From Hoplostethus atlanticus (lineage: Eukaryota > Chordata > Actinopteri > Trachichthyiformes > Trachichthyidae), in assembly GCA_034670405.1 (NCBI GenBank), contig JAXDDX010000041.1, positions 2,417,501 through 2,481,500 on the forward strand: DNA of 64,000 nucleotides, written 5' to 3'. The notes below the pieces were generated by a model, which ran no database searches, was not told the origin of the DNA, and saw only the letters and a program-made list of their open reading frames with translations. Made by a program: the position numbers and the translations under genes. Shown one piece after another: positions 52,877 to 64,000 of this stretch. Position 1 is the stretch's first letter. Every line of letters starts with the position of its first letter.

Positions 52877-53565
52877 GGTTTAGGATGGATACTTTCGCAA
52901 AACCCATTATCTGACTCTAAATAAGAAAAGTAATCTGATTACTTTTAGTTCTCTATAGAATGGGACTTTGAGGAGACAGGAGACAGACATCATGATCGTT
53001 ATTAACCAACGTCTATTTTAGGAAAGTGTAAAATGATGTGTGTGTTTCTGATTTCACTTTTTTTCAAATGGTGGATTTATTATTTGATATCACCATTTTT
53101 AATATCTGTAATATCACTGCTGTGTTTTTTTTTCTCAGTCATTTATAATAGCTGACATTTTTTGCAATTGCATCACTGTAATCAATAGAACTATTATAGT
53201 TTTGTCTGTAGTATATTGATAGGCTCATTCATCACCAAATGATACTTTTTCCACTCACAGTATGGCAATCGTCAAAAACTGAACATAATTCAGTTCCAGT
53301 TGTTTCAGTTTGTTTTGGATGCAACACATTTTAGTCTCAACTTAGTTTCAGGTTTTTCATTGAATTAACTTTCATTTTCTATTTTAGTTCCTAGACATTA
53401 GTTGTCAAATGTTAATTACTCCACATCCCGTGTGTGTAAGTGTGTGTAAGTGTGTGTAAGTGTGTGTAAGTGTGTGTGTGCCTATCACTCACCAGACAGT
53501 ACCACTACAGCCAGCAGTGCTGTGATGAACACAGCGGAGAAAGACGTTCTCCTTCCTCCAGCCAT
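48622..53565 (-). CDS. actinodin-family protein (actinotrichia component), six exons, one-base frame break in exon 4
   Basis: Actinodins are secreted structural proteins of actinotrichia, the fibrils supporting fish fin folds. Exons in transcript order: 53493-53565, 51314-51358, 50859-51001, 50333-50753, 49833-50087, 48622-49665 (stop TAA). All introns are GT..AG, with phases 1, 1, 0, 0, 0. Ignoring one surplus base the protein is 659 residues. A signal peptide (residues 1 to about 24, hydrophobic AVFITALLAVVVL) is followed by a basic segment RRLIRNRRN and an SDFWNWYKYF domain (about 65-120). A long Pro/Ala-rich tail has repeated cysteine pairs: CDPTKDAYC, CDPKKDPSC, CDPLRDPYC, CNPLFEDGC, CDPEYDPDC. 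DPYAMF/Y/L repeats and four tandem PRMEA units follow. Exon 4 reads GCC TGA CCC at 50625-50630, a stop after residue 129; removing one base near 50627 restores DPNCVASY. and1-and4 paralogue not assigned. Confidence 0.92.
50175..50235 (+). repeat. degraded SINE tail in actinodin intron 4
   Basis: TGTAAATCTGAGCATCAGCT followed by AAAATACC and AAATGTAAAT resembles the tail of the SINE at 20441 (TGTAAGTCGCTTTGGATAAA, AAATGACTGTAATGTAATG). No tRNA-like head remains. Confidence 0.45.
51061..51122. repeat. (GA)n microsatellite in actinodin intron 2
   Basis: About 60 bases of GA on the + strand, CT on the gene strand, about 60 bases upstream of exon 3 (starts 51001). Confidence 0.95.
51852..52053. 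repeat. (GAG)n and (GA)n tracts in actinodin intron 1
   Basis: GAGGAG units at about 51852-51888 and GA units at 51993-52053. Further GT tracts lie at 51463-51480, 51676-51719 and 52839-52874 and TGTGTGTAAG decamers at about 53431-53480, all inside the 2.1 kb first intron. Confidence 0.9.
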
Positions 53566-54281
53566 GACTTGACCTCCTCCTCTCCTGCCTGGGACCAGAG
53601 ACACCGGCGTTGGACAAAAATCACAGTTTCCTCCCAAAATCTCTAGACTCACAAGCCCGCGATGCAGATGGACGCAGCCAATCACAACAGCAACCCTCAA
53701 ACACTGACCAATGACGATTCCCACTTCCTAGTAACTACTTGTGTCGCAGTTTTAAGCTGTACTATAATTGCAGTCCACTTTGTAAAGGACTGTTTACCTA
53801 TACCTGCCTTGATCATGAGAAAAGATCAACTTTCCATCGATAATACTGCACAAAAGTGATGCTGATAGGATTTCAATCACAGCCAGGGCAGGACAATTAC
53901 GTTTTTTTGTCCACCGGCCACTTCCCAGCTCGAGGAGACCCTCAGATCAAGACTTCCAAAGCATGTCTGGTTACCTGCCAGAGTGGCTGGTAGTCTAGAC
54001 AAACTTTTCAATGTCAGAAGGTGTCAAGTTTCCAGCCTGATTTCAAATTGAGTCCCTAGACTGGAGCCGGTTTCGACCTGCAGAGCTGGAACTGACCCTT
54101 CATTTGGAGGCTTTGAACAAACACTCAAACAGGAAAGTGCTGGGTTGAGTTCAGTCATCGTAAAGACGCGCCAGGTGTTTCAGCAGTCGCACTGGACTTC
54201 ACCCTGAACTTGAATTCCTGGTAAGTACCTGAATCTACCAACACCAGCCTTGATGGAAACATGCAGAGCTGCAGACTGTCT

Positions 54282-54328
<47 letters not shown>

Positions 54329-54524
54329 GCTCTTACCTTATCTGGTGTCTGTCTGGGGATCCTGAGGTGAAGCGTTATCTGAAAAACAGGCCAGATGACT
54401 GGGTGCACCTTGTGTGTTTCTGTGTGGGTGAAAAGAGGTTCCTGATGCACCCTGTCCCTGTGGCCCTTCTGACAGACTGCCCTGATGGAGGGATCCGGCA
54501 GGTTTTAAACAGCCTGTCATCTCT

Positions 54525-54566
<42 letters not shown>

Positions 54567-55055
54567 ACGTATTCATTAACATTCACAGAAAAACACACAG
54601 AGACCTCCCGAGGGGGTCGAGAGCTGCCTCAACTTGACATCTGATTGGCTGAAACGTTCCAAAGGATCGGACCAATCGGAGGCACCGTAATTAAAGACAG
54701 GAAGAGAGAAGGTGGGAGGACCGAAGGTAGAGATGGAGACGTGGAGAAAGGGGGTGAAAAAAGATAGAAGGATCGGAAAAGGGAAAGAGGGGGTGAGAGA
54801 TGTTGCCTCAGGTGAGGTTTATTGATTAATGGTACTTTATGATTGGCAGTGATTTCTGTGATTTACATTAAAGGTTAAGGAGAAGACTCTGGATCAGTTC
54901 CAGCATGAAACAAGGACCTCTGAGCAAGAACAAACGAGATGGAAAGAGGGAGGGATGAAGGAAAACAGGAGGAAATAATGAAGGGGAGTTGAGGTGCCAC
55001 ATAAGCACTTCTCAGAGACCTCTATGAGGGCCAAACCACAGCCTGTCTATACGAG

Positions 55056-55093
<38 letters not shown>

Positions 55094-56230
55094 GACAGCT
55101 GGTCTACACATGAGGAATTTCATAATCTACAGTTTCCTCCTCAGTTTAGCTGTTAGGGCATGCCAGCCTTGTAACACACACACACACACACACATCTCCA
55201 AACAGCCATATTGCTGTTATGTATAATACAAGTCAATCCAACTGGATATTCCAGTAATTCCATCATAGACATCCAGTCGTCATACCAGAACTGCAATCAC
55301 ACTCCTGAGAAGGTTTGACAACTTTATTTACAAAATGATGTCAAAAAAGGTACAACTCCTTTTACAAAACAACAAAATTAAAAGACATTTTTGAAGGTTT
55401 TTAAGAATCCCATAATCCTTCGCTGACAGAATGATGGTCCTTGAACATTTTTCAGTAGTTTAGAGACATTGAATGACTTACTTCAGGTATAGAAAGGCTT
55501 TTATTTTAATCATTGGATGTATTGAATTTTGGAATACAACTCTTAATTTGGAGTCTCTGATGAGGCTCACACACTAACCCTTTTGCCTCCTTTAGCCTTT
55601 GAGATAAATGTGCCACTTCCACTGCAATATACACATAAAAGTAGGATTATATGATGTGATTATTTGATAACGTAGCTATGTGGTAAGTATTATTTCCAAA
55701 CTTTTTTTCTAGTCTTCTATGTTTTCAGTCTACAGCTGGTTTGGATGCGCCTGCATCTTCTGGAGGGAAAACAGCAAACAAAGCCATGAAAATTTGATTT
55801 GTTGTGATAGAAGAACTCCCCGTTTCATAAGACAATCGATACAAACGGTTGAAGCCGGTTGAGGCCCTGCGGGGTGTGACTCAAATCAGTTTCCTGTGAC
55901 TGCTTCTTCCCCATTTATGAGATTTGACTGCATTTCCACCGACATCGCCTCGATTTCCGACCTGCCAGCAAACCGTTTTAAGCCTTGCAGATGAAAGTGG
56001 ATGCTTTATTCCCCTTTCCTGTCCCGTCCTGCCCCGGCCGAACATGTAGTGGTCATGTTAGCACTGTATCTCTGTATGTAATTACGTTTGCTAACAGGTG
56101 TTTCCCAGCGCCCGCAAACCTGCAATCCAAAACCATACTCATAATTTTCTCCGACGCAGGAATGTATGGGATTCTCAGAATTCACAGACACCTGGTTCAC
56201 CATGCTCGCTTTAAAAAAGACGACAAAAAA
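53566..56230. other. intergenic region upstream of actinodin
   Basis: Contains the actinodin 5' UTR and promoter, with no obvious TATA box. Microsatellites lie at 54284-54324 (GT), 54525-54563 (CA), 55061-55090 (CA) and about 55175-55195 (CA). No additional exon is recognised. Confidence 0.55.
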
Positions 56231-56234
56231 AAAC

Positions 56235-56240
56235 TTTATT
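56235..56240 (-). promoter_or_regulatory. cops9: poly(A) signal of cops9
   Basis: AATAAA on the minus strand (TGAATAAAGTTTTT), about 110 bases beyond the cops9 stop, giving a short 3' UTR. Confidence 0.75.
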
Positions 56241-56349
56241 CAGCAAAGTGGTGAGTGAAAGGTGCTATATAAATAATACAGCTTTTTTTTCATCATTCTG
56301 ATATGTACACACACACGCACAGGTACACACAGGTTTTCAGATGCTGTCA

Positions 56350-58693
56350 TCATTGCAGGTCATCGTCATCGTACAGGTCCTCGAAGTCTGCAGGTAGGAA
56401 GGGTAGGAGAAAAAGAAAGACAGAAGGACAGGGTTAGAATTAGGCCCACAGTTTCCCACCGACATTCTCAGCTAACTATGCTACAATTTACTTGACTCTG
56501 GCTGCTGTGTCCGTCTGTCCACGATATTTGGACCAATAACAACATGCTGTGTTCGGTGGACACTTTTACCCAGAGCTTCGGAAACCGGACAGTCGTTCTG
56601 GTTCCTCCTGGATAATTTCGAATTTCAGGTGCAGCGCGACTTTTGGCGGCAATTGCGCCATTTTGACACGTTCATTTCCGTGCGAAGCGTAAACCAAGTG
56701 GTACAGTACCATGAGTGTAAAACCATGCGTGCATTCATTCATCAAGCATGGGTGGCCCCGGTGGGATTCAATCCCCCGTTACCGCCGTGCTCTTGAGCTG
56801 CACAGGAGCTGTGGATCGCTGTGCTGTGCTTACAGCTACACTGAACTCACAGAAACACGAGTATTAACAAGCTAACAACACTAGCCTAGGTGTGTGTGTG
56901 TGCGCGCGTCTGTGTGTGTTCAAAGAGGCTGACTGGCGAGGTGTCCTGCTGCGTTTCAGTCTAACAGCAGCCATAAACCCACTTTAACACCCCCGCACCC
57001 CCCCTCGCCTGGCTTCCCCGCTACTCTCCTCTTTTTAACAATCAGCTCTTTTCTAGGTCATGTGCTGCTGAGCCATAAACTGTTTTGCCTGCAGCCGACG
57101 CTGCAAGACGGAAAATAGATTAGCTGTGAAGTGTTTGTATGTTGTGTATACTGCGGCTTGTCCTGTGTGTGTGTGTATGTGTGTGCGCACTAGTGCCTAC
57201 AGTGAGGTTTATATGGCAACAACATGTTCTGAGTGTTAATGTGAGAAAACGAGAAGTCCTGTTGTCAAAGCAAACACTCAACTGGATGGAAGTGCATCTG
57301 TTGTTCTAGTAATGTCTAGAATTCTCACGACTAGTTAGAAGTGTTAGTAACTACAGATTCTGATGTATCGCTATGTAATCTGTCTGTTCTGTAGATTTCT
57401 TAAATTCCATATAGAAGTAAAAAAAAAAAAAAGTTTTCCCTTTTCTCCCTTGCTTCTACTTCTTTACCCAACTCTTCTGTATCAAGCATGACCATTCAAG
57501 GGACACAGGAATATCTGGTATGTCTACTGTCAGGGCGCCGTGGCTTTGACATCTCACACTCCTTACTATTGTTGCAGATTTAGGAATTTAAGATCATTCT
57601 TCTGTTGGACTTTTTGTCACTCTGGATAAATGTGTCAGCTAAAATATAAAATGTAAATGTGGAGTAATTTATCATTCATTTATCATGTTCCCTGCCTTCA
57701 AATCCTCCACCTTTCTCCTTGAATTGTGCACCGCTCATATATTTAGAATACTACTAGATGTAAAGAGTACACAGCAGTCATATTATTATCAATGCATGCT
57801 ATACAGTGCACGTTATTTATTCTAGGAACAAGAAGTAGGGTCAGAGTTTCTGAAAAGGCGCAGAAAAGGAGTTTCCTTACCATTGAAGAAATCAGAGTGC
57901 ACTGCTTTTTCATTAGCAGCAAGGTCCATCAGCAGGCCACTGCTGCCTCCTGCCTGTAACACACAGCAGTACAACCAGTTATTTGAGGACATGGGAAAAA
58001 CAAACAGGAGACGTTTTCTGTTCCAAAACGATGAATAGTCAACACAGAAAAAACATATTATTCTAAGTCAGTCTAAATTTTTCTAGTGTGGTTTATGGAA
58101 CCATAAACCTCCGTTGGTTATTACACGGCTTTGCTGATTGGACGATGAAAACATTCTCAGGTGTGCTACTGATTCAGCTCAGATTCACATCTAATCATAT
58201 CACTCCGCACCCAGGAAGGTTTTTTAAATTTCTAATCACACCTACGCTACGCCGCGTTACTCCTTAGTTACTACCGACAAATGCTCGGCTAACCAAGGTT
58301 AGAAACATGGAAGATATTTTCCAATAATGCTTTTAATTTATTCGGAAAACACGATACGACGGTCTTATAGGGTTTGTTTACGTCCCTAATGTTGCAGTCC
58401 TGCTGAACTATTTTTGTCGGAAGCTTGTAACTTTGCTTTAGCTTGTAATAATAATCATTTTGAATCATAAGTATTCAAACACAGACACGCCATTCAAGTT
58501 GCTAAACCGAGTCGTAAGACTAGCTGTTATTCAAAATGTCAACAGAAAGCTAATGTATGTATTCCTGGCGGTGCCTAGCTAGCTAACGTTAGCCAACGTT
58601 AACATGATTATGTTGTTGCCGTCACCCTACCTCGTCTAGATCCACGTACGGACCAGCACCCTCAGGAAACATCTCGTCCACAGCAGGTTTCAT
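56350..58693 (-). CDS. cops9: cops9, COP9 signalosome subunit 9 (MYEOV2)
   Basis: Smallest subunit of the COP9 signalosome, the complex that removes NEDD8 from cullin-RING ubiquitin ligases. Three coding exons: 58631-58693, 57881-57953, 56350-56387, with GT..AG introns and phases 0 and 1. The total is 174 bp, giving 57 residues as in human. It starts [20 protein letters not shown], continues [19 protein letters not shown], and ends in the acidic tail [15 protein letters not shown]. By recall, human differs at only a few positions (STG for SSG, HAD for HSD, LFDDDDIQ for LYDDDDLQ). Each exon is too short to stand out as an open frame. The gene lies between actinodin and otos on the same strand. 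Confidence 0.97.
56530..56825 (-). mobile_element. SINE-like element in cops9 intron 2, probably interrupted
   Basis: On the minus strand, a B-box-like GGGGGATTGAATCCCACCGG is followed by CATGCTTGATGAATGAATGC and a GGTACTGTACCACTTGG segment. The expected tail (GGTAAAAGTGTCCACCGAA, then TTATTGGTCC) appears only about 110 bases later. That suggests a small insertion near 56572-56690. Pattern recognised from memory of fish SINEs. Confidence 0.45.
57585..57660 (+). repeat. degraded SINE tail
   Basis: GTCACTCTGGATAAATGTGT followed by CAGCTAAAATATAAAATG resembles the common TTGGATAAAAGCGTCTGCTA / AAATG tail. The head is missing. It lies in cops9 intron 2. Confidence 0.55.
58085..58265. repeat. dispersed repeat C, copy 1
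   Basis: Contains CTCCGTTGGTTATTACACGG, GCTGATTGGACGATGAAAAC and CACATCTAATCATATCACTC. The last two also occur near 63757-63830 and 63855-63962. It lies in cops9 intron 1. The family is unidentified, and the TTGGTTATTACACGG core suggests a MITE. Confidence 0.6.
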
Positions 58694-59277
58694 GATGTTT
58701 TAGTATCAATTCAGTATCAGAAAAGTAAAACAATGTTGTCGCTTTGAGTTTGTAGCTAGCTGGCTGCTCCCTACCGACGTAAACAAAACGCCGTCCTGTG
58801 TACCAGTAAAATGTGCTCGACTAGTCCCTATTGGTCTGCTACAACAGTCCGCTAGTCATCTGTAGGAAGATTACAAAGATGTCATAGTGACACATTTATG
58901 CCATGAATGAAATGAACATGTGCTAATTAAGTAATTGTAAAGACAACTATGCCGCAGAATATTTTTTTTATTTATTTGATATCGCACATTACATAAAGAT
59001 ATAACACAATGCTACATAAAAGGGCGACTTCTTCTACCGCTGAATCCTATGCATGGCTATGCTATAGTTACACATGTACAGTACACTGGAAAACACAAAA
59101 GAGAGTTTTGTGTACACACTCCCTTTCCTTCATATTTCACCTCAATTTCCCCTTGTGATAAAATGTTTTCTTCTTTACTTTCAAGCCCCTTCTCCTCTCC
59201 ATATCTTTCTTTCCTCCCCCTTGGTGTCCTGCCATGGTTTCCCCTTTTTGCCCCTGCCCAAGTTAGTAAATCATTCC
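58694..59277. other. otos-cops9 intergenic interval
   Basis: Compact gap of 688 bases between the cops9 start codon and the otos stop. It holds the cops9 promoter/5' UTR (no TATA box seen), the end of the otos 3' UTR, and an AATAAATAAA-type signal on the minus strand near 58968-58975 as a possible distal otos poly(A) site. Confidence 0.55.
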
Positions 59278-59283
59278 TTTATT
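59278..59283 (-). promoter_or_regulatory. otos: candidate proximal poly(A) signal of otos
   Basis: AATAAA on the minus strand, about 100 bases after the otos stop, within AAATAAAAATAAAGG. A second candidate lies near 58968. Confidence 0.5.
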
Positions 59284-59381
59284 TTTATTTAGGATATAAT
59301 AGCTCTATGGTTCCTCCTTGCTCCTCTCCATGCATCCTCCTCCCTCAAGCTCCCTCCCTCCCCTGCCTCCTTCCGGTCCGC

Positions 59382-61346
<1,965 letters not shown>

Positions 61347-61635
61347 CTCGCCCTCCTAAGTGAACCGAAAAGCCCAGGGTGCTCTAGTTATGCAGCACGG
61401 TTTTCAAGCATTGTACATATAGTGATTCCTACTTATTCATAATGCATATAATATACAATAATACATATCTTTCAGAATAAAATCATATGAAGATCTTTAC
61501 CTGCAAATAGTTTCTGATGCTGTACAGAGAGATGCTGCTGTTCATCTGCTGGTCCAGAGTGGTCTGTGGTGTGTGGGGCTCACTGGAGGAATAGCCTGTG
61601 TACCTCCACCACACACACACACACACAGACACACA

Positions 61636-61671
<36 letters not shown>

Positions 61672-63313
61672 AACCGCTCAGCTAAGCCTTGCCCAGATTA
61701 TATATATCTACACGGTTGTGTGTGTTAAAAAACAGGGAATGTCTGCCATGATGTTTTCAGGTGGTTATAAAATATATTTTTTTAATGTCCAAGGAGGAGT
61801 TCTTTTTTTATTGGTGGAAACAACTGAAAGCACCCAGGGTGATTTGGGACGTATATTGGTACATTTTCTGGTTTAGAGCTGTTAGCACATTTTTATTGTG
61901 TTATAATATATCATTTGTGGGTAAAAGCTCAAACATTCAGTATCCAAAATGTTACTGTCCAATTCATCATCAGTGGAGCAGTTTAAAGTTTTAAATTCTG
62001 ACACCACAGATCAGTTTTGGTTTGTTCATTCATTAGCTCTTTTTATTTGTTTTTCTTTCTCTCCTAATCATTAATTTTCCAGGGAATTGTCATTAACAAA
62101 TTGACTGGTAACTACTGGGTTAGGGTTAGGGTTTCTCTGTGCACTGAATGACCTGACAGTGGATTCTAGTACTGAGTGTTGACTGTGGTATGCTGGGTAT
62201 TCCTCTCACACAACTGAAGATGTTTTGTTGCAAAATTAGTTATCACACCTATTCTTTCAAAATGACTGAAACAAATGACAATGACAGCCGTCCGTTGTTG
62301 ACAAAAAATGTCTTTTATTTTAGACATATGATCGATGATCGGGTTGTTTTTTGTTAAATGGATACATAGCATTTGGACATGAACTCTTCACAAGGAGGGC
62401 AAACTACCCAATCTCCTGTAAAATGGACAAATGGATGGACAAACAATCCCCTCTCCCGTACCTTCACAGCGGGACCACAACCCTCTATATCAATCAATAG
62501 TAGAGAATGCTCCAATAGTTGTCATCACAATGTCTGATATTTCTTGAACAAATAAAGGAATAGATGACGAAATTAAAACACAACTGAAGGGTTTCATTCA
62601 AGAACACTGGAAGTCCACTTTGGGAATAATCACAATGTTACCTGCAGATTGCTCAATATTTCAAGTATTGAAGGTTACATTTGCTCAAATGTCACCATTT
62701 TGGAAGGTTCCTATATGGTTAGCAGCTTAAAGATATTCTGTGGTGAAGTTTATTTTCTATGCAGTAACCATATCATTCAAGTAGGTGTCCAACTTTTCAA
62801 AATATGTCATGTAAATAAACAAATATTGAAATTTAATATCTCATTTTGGAGACAGTGTTCACATATACCAGACACTATTGGAAAACTGAAGCGTAATCAT
62901 ATCAGACTTCTCAACAAAGCTTTAATAGAAAACTCCCAATGTTCTTTCCGTCACCACTGCAAATCACTGCAAGTCAACAAATCATTTTACATAGTGGAAC
63001 ATGTTTCCTATTAGAATATATAAAGACAATATATTAATATTTACTATGTCCAACATTATTTCCGAATAACTTGGATACTAGTGTTGATATTTGGGTTCAC
63101 TAATGCCAAATTCCCTCCTTAAACAAGGTACCATATAGGCTGGTACTGCTGCTGGATATTTTTTTCATATCATTTATTATTTTTAGCACTTCCAAGATGT
63201 TTAGGGAGAGCTGATGAGATACTGATGTTTGTGATTGGGTCAATTTGAAAAAAAGAAAATAAATGATCAACTGTTCCTTTATAGGCCAGGGATTACGAAC
63301 AGCACTAGAAAAC
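61347..63313. other. otos upstream region to apod 3' end, gene-free
   Basis: (CA)n at about 61606-61668 near the otos 5' side and a TTAGGGTTAGGG doublet at about 62119-62131. The rest is AT-rich with no recognised exon or element. Confidence 0.55.
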
Positions 63314-63319
63314 TTTATT
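63314..63319 (-). promoter_or_regulatory. apod: poly(A) signal of apod
   Basis: AATAAA on the minus strand (CTAAATAAAGTTTTC), about 60 bases after the apod stop, giving a very short 3' UTR. Confidence 0.65.
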
Positions 63320-63376
63320 TAGATACAGTGGCAGTTTGAGTAAAAACACCATCTCATCTCATCGCCCTACTAATCC

Positions 63377-63603
63377 TTAGTCGCAAAGGGACTGGTCCGT
63401 GGCCCTCATCATGAACACGTCGATGCCCTCGTTGGCCAGCAGCAGCTTGGCGTACCGCACGGCTTGGGGCGGCAGGATGCGCGCCCGGCCGAGGATCCAG
63501 GCGTATTCGACGTGGAAGACGCGGAGGATGTCCGTACAGGAGTACACGACGGACAAGCCCGAGTAATCAGTGGTCAGTATCCAGTAGGGGCTGTAGGGAG
63601 TAA
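63377..63603 (-). CDS. apod: apod, apolipoprotein D, last coding exon (5' exons outside window)
   Basis: C-terminal exon of a secreted lipocalin carrying small hydrophobic ligands. It encodes the last 74 residues, preceded by a split codon (acceptor CTCCCAG before 63603, phase 1), ending ATDQSLCD and stop TAA. The segment SPYWILTTDYSGLSVVYSCT aligns to human [38 protein letters not shown] aligns to FHVDFAWILARNPNLPP, and GIDVFMMRATDQ to NIDVKKMTVTDQ. The disulfide cysteine in YSC and a C-terminal cysteine are kept. Teleosts carry several apod copies; which one this is cannot be decided. Confidence 0.94.
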
Positions 63604-64000
63604 CTGGGAGGAGAATCACCAGCCAGAAACGATGTCAGTCACAGACAGAGACAGAACAAATATTTAACACCTCTAAAACGGAATCTACAACGTAACATGC
63701 TATGCTTAACTGTATTGAAGACCATGTGTGTCATGTGTCATCCTTGTTATGTGCTCTGTAACACACCGCTGTTTCACGTCTAACCATATCACTCCGCGTG
63801 AAGTGCTCTTGAATAGGGGGTTTTTCTTCTAGGTCTGAAATGCGACTTTGTTGAATACGCAATTCTGATTGGCCAATGAAAACATTCTGCAGTCTGTCAC
63901 TTCTCAAACAGTACAGGCGGTTGTTTCACATCTAATCATATCACTCCGCACTCAAGAAGACCGGTCATTTTAGTTTATTTCTACTAGCGACACTTTGTTC
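63604..64000. repeat. apod intron with dispersed repeat C, copies 2 and 3
   Basis: Two related segments: 63757-63830 (TTTCACGTCTAACCATATCA) and 63855-63962 (GATTGGCCAATGAAAACATT, then TTTCACATCTAATCATATCA). Both match parts of 58085-58265. No upstream apod exon is visible before the window ends. Confidence 0.6.

Noticed and set aside
53662-53859. 65-codon plus-strand open frame just upstream of actinodin
   Set aside because: Antisense to the probable promoter/5' UTR, no splice sites, no recognised motif.

Overview
The window is vertebrate nuclear DNA from a ray-finned fish, most likely a percomorph teleost. It carries two fish-type genes (a teleost multiple tissue opsin and an actinodin), its genes are split by GT..AG introns, and it is dense in long CA/GT, CT/GA and tetranucleotide microsatellites and in decayed Tc1, Harbinger-like and TTAA-flanked elements and tRNA-derived SINEs. 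No operons, CRISPR arrays or bacterial features are present.

Layout. 1-2402 (+): the last seven coding exons of tnk2 (ACK1 kinase), entering from the left and ending in the UBA region. 2403-14602: gene-free, repeat-rich. 14603-28834 (+): complete four-exon TMT opsin, 411 codons with a retinal-binding Lys, whose introns are full of transposon relics and microsatellites. 28835-48621: gene-free apart from one unassigned exon-like block at 44799-44918; it holds a pair of ~0.95 kb TIR elements in inverted orientation, a Harbinger-like element, a deleted Tc1-like element and a LINE fragment. 48622-53565 (-): a six-exon actinodin, the structural protein of actinotrichia in fish fins, with a one-base frame break in exon 4. 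56350-58693 (-): cops9, a 57-residue COP9 signalosome subunit split over three small exons. 59382-61346 (-): otos (otospiralin), three coding exons. 63377-63603 (-): the last exon of apod; the rest lies off the right edge.

The right-hand cluster actinodin-cops9-otos-apod is entirely on the minus strand, with short gaps. The otos-cops9 adjacency is also found in mammals. tnk2 and apod belong to a different mammalian neighbourhood (human 3q29), so the window joins two conserved blocks.

The main observation is that actinodin and otospiralin, two genes apart, share an SDFWN-centred domain and the same order of exons and intron phases (signal peptide exon ending in phase 1, a tiny phase 1-1 exon, then the exon with the domain). 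This suggests that actinodin arose from an otospiralin-like gene at this locus. The second is the actinodin frame break, which falls on GCC-TGA-CCC and is repaired exactly by skipping one T; an assembly error or a mutation is the simplest explanation.
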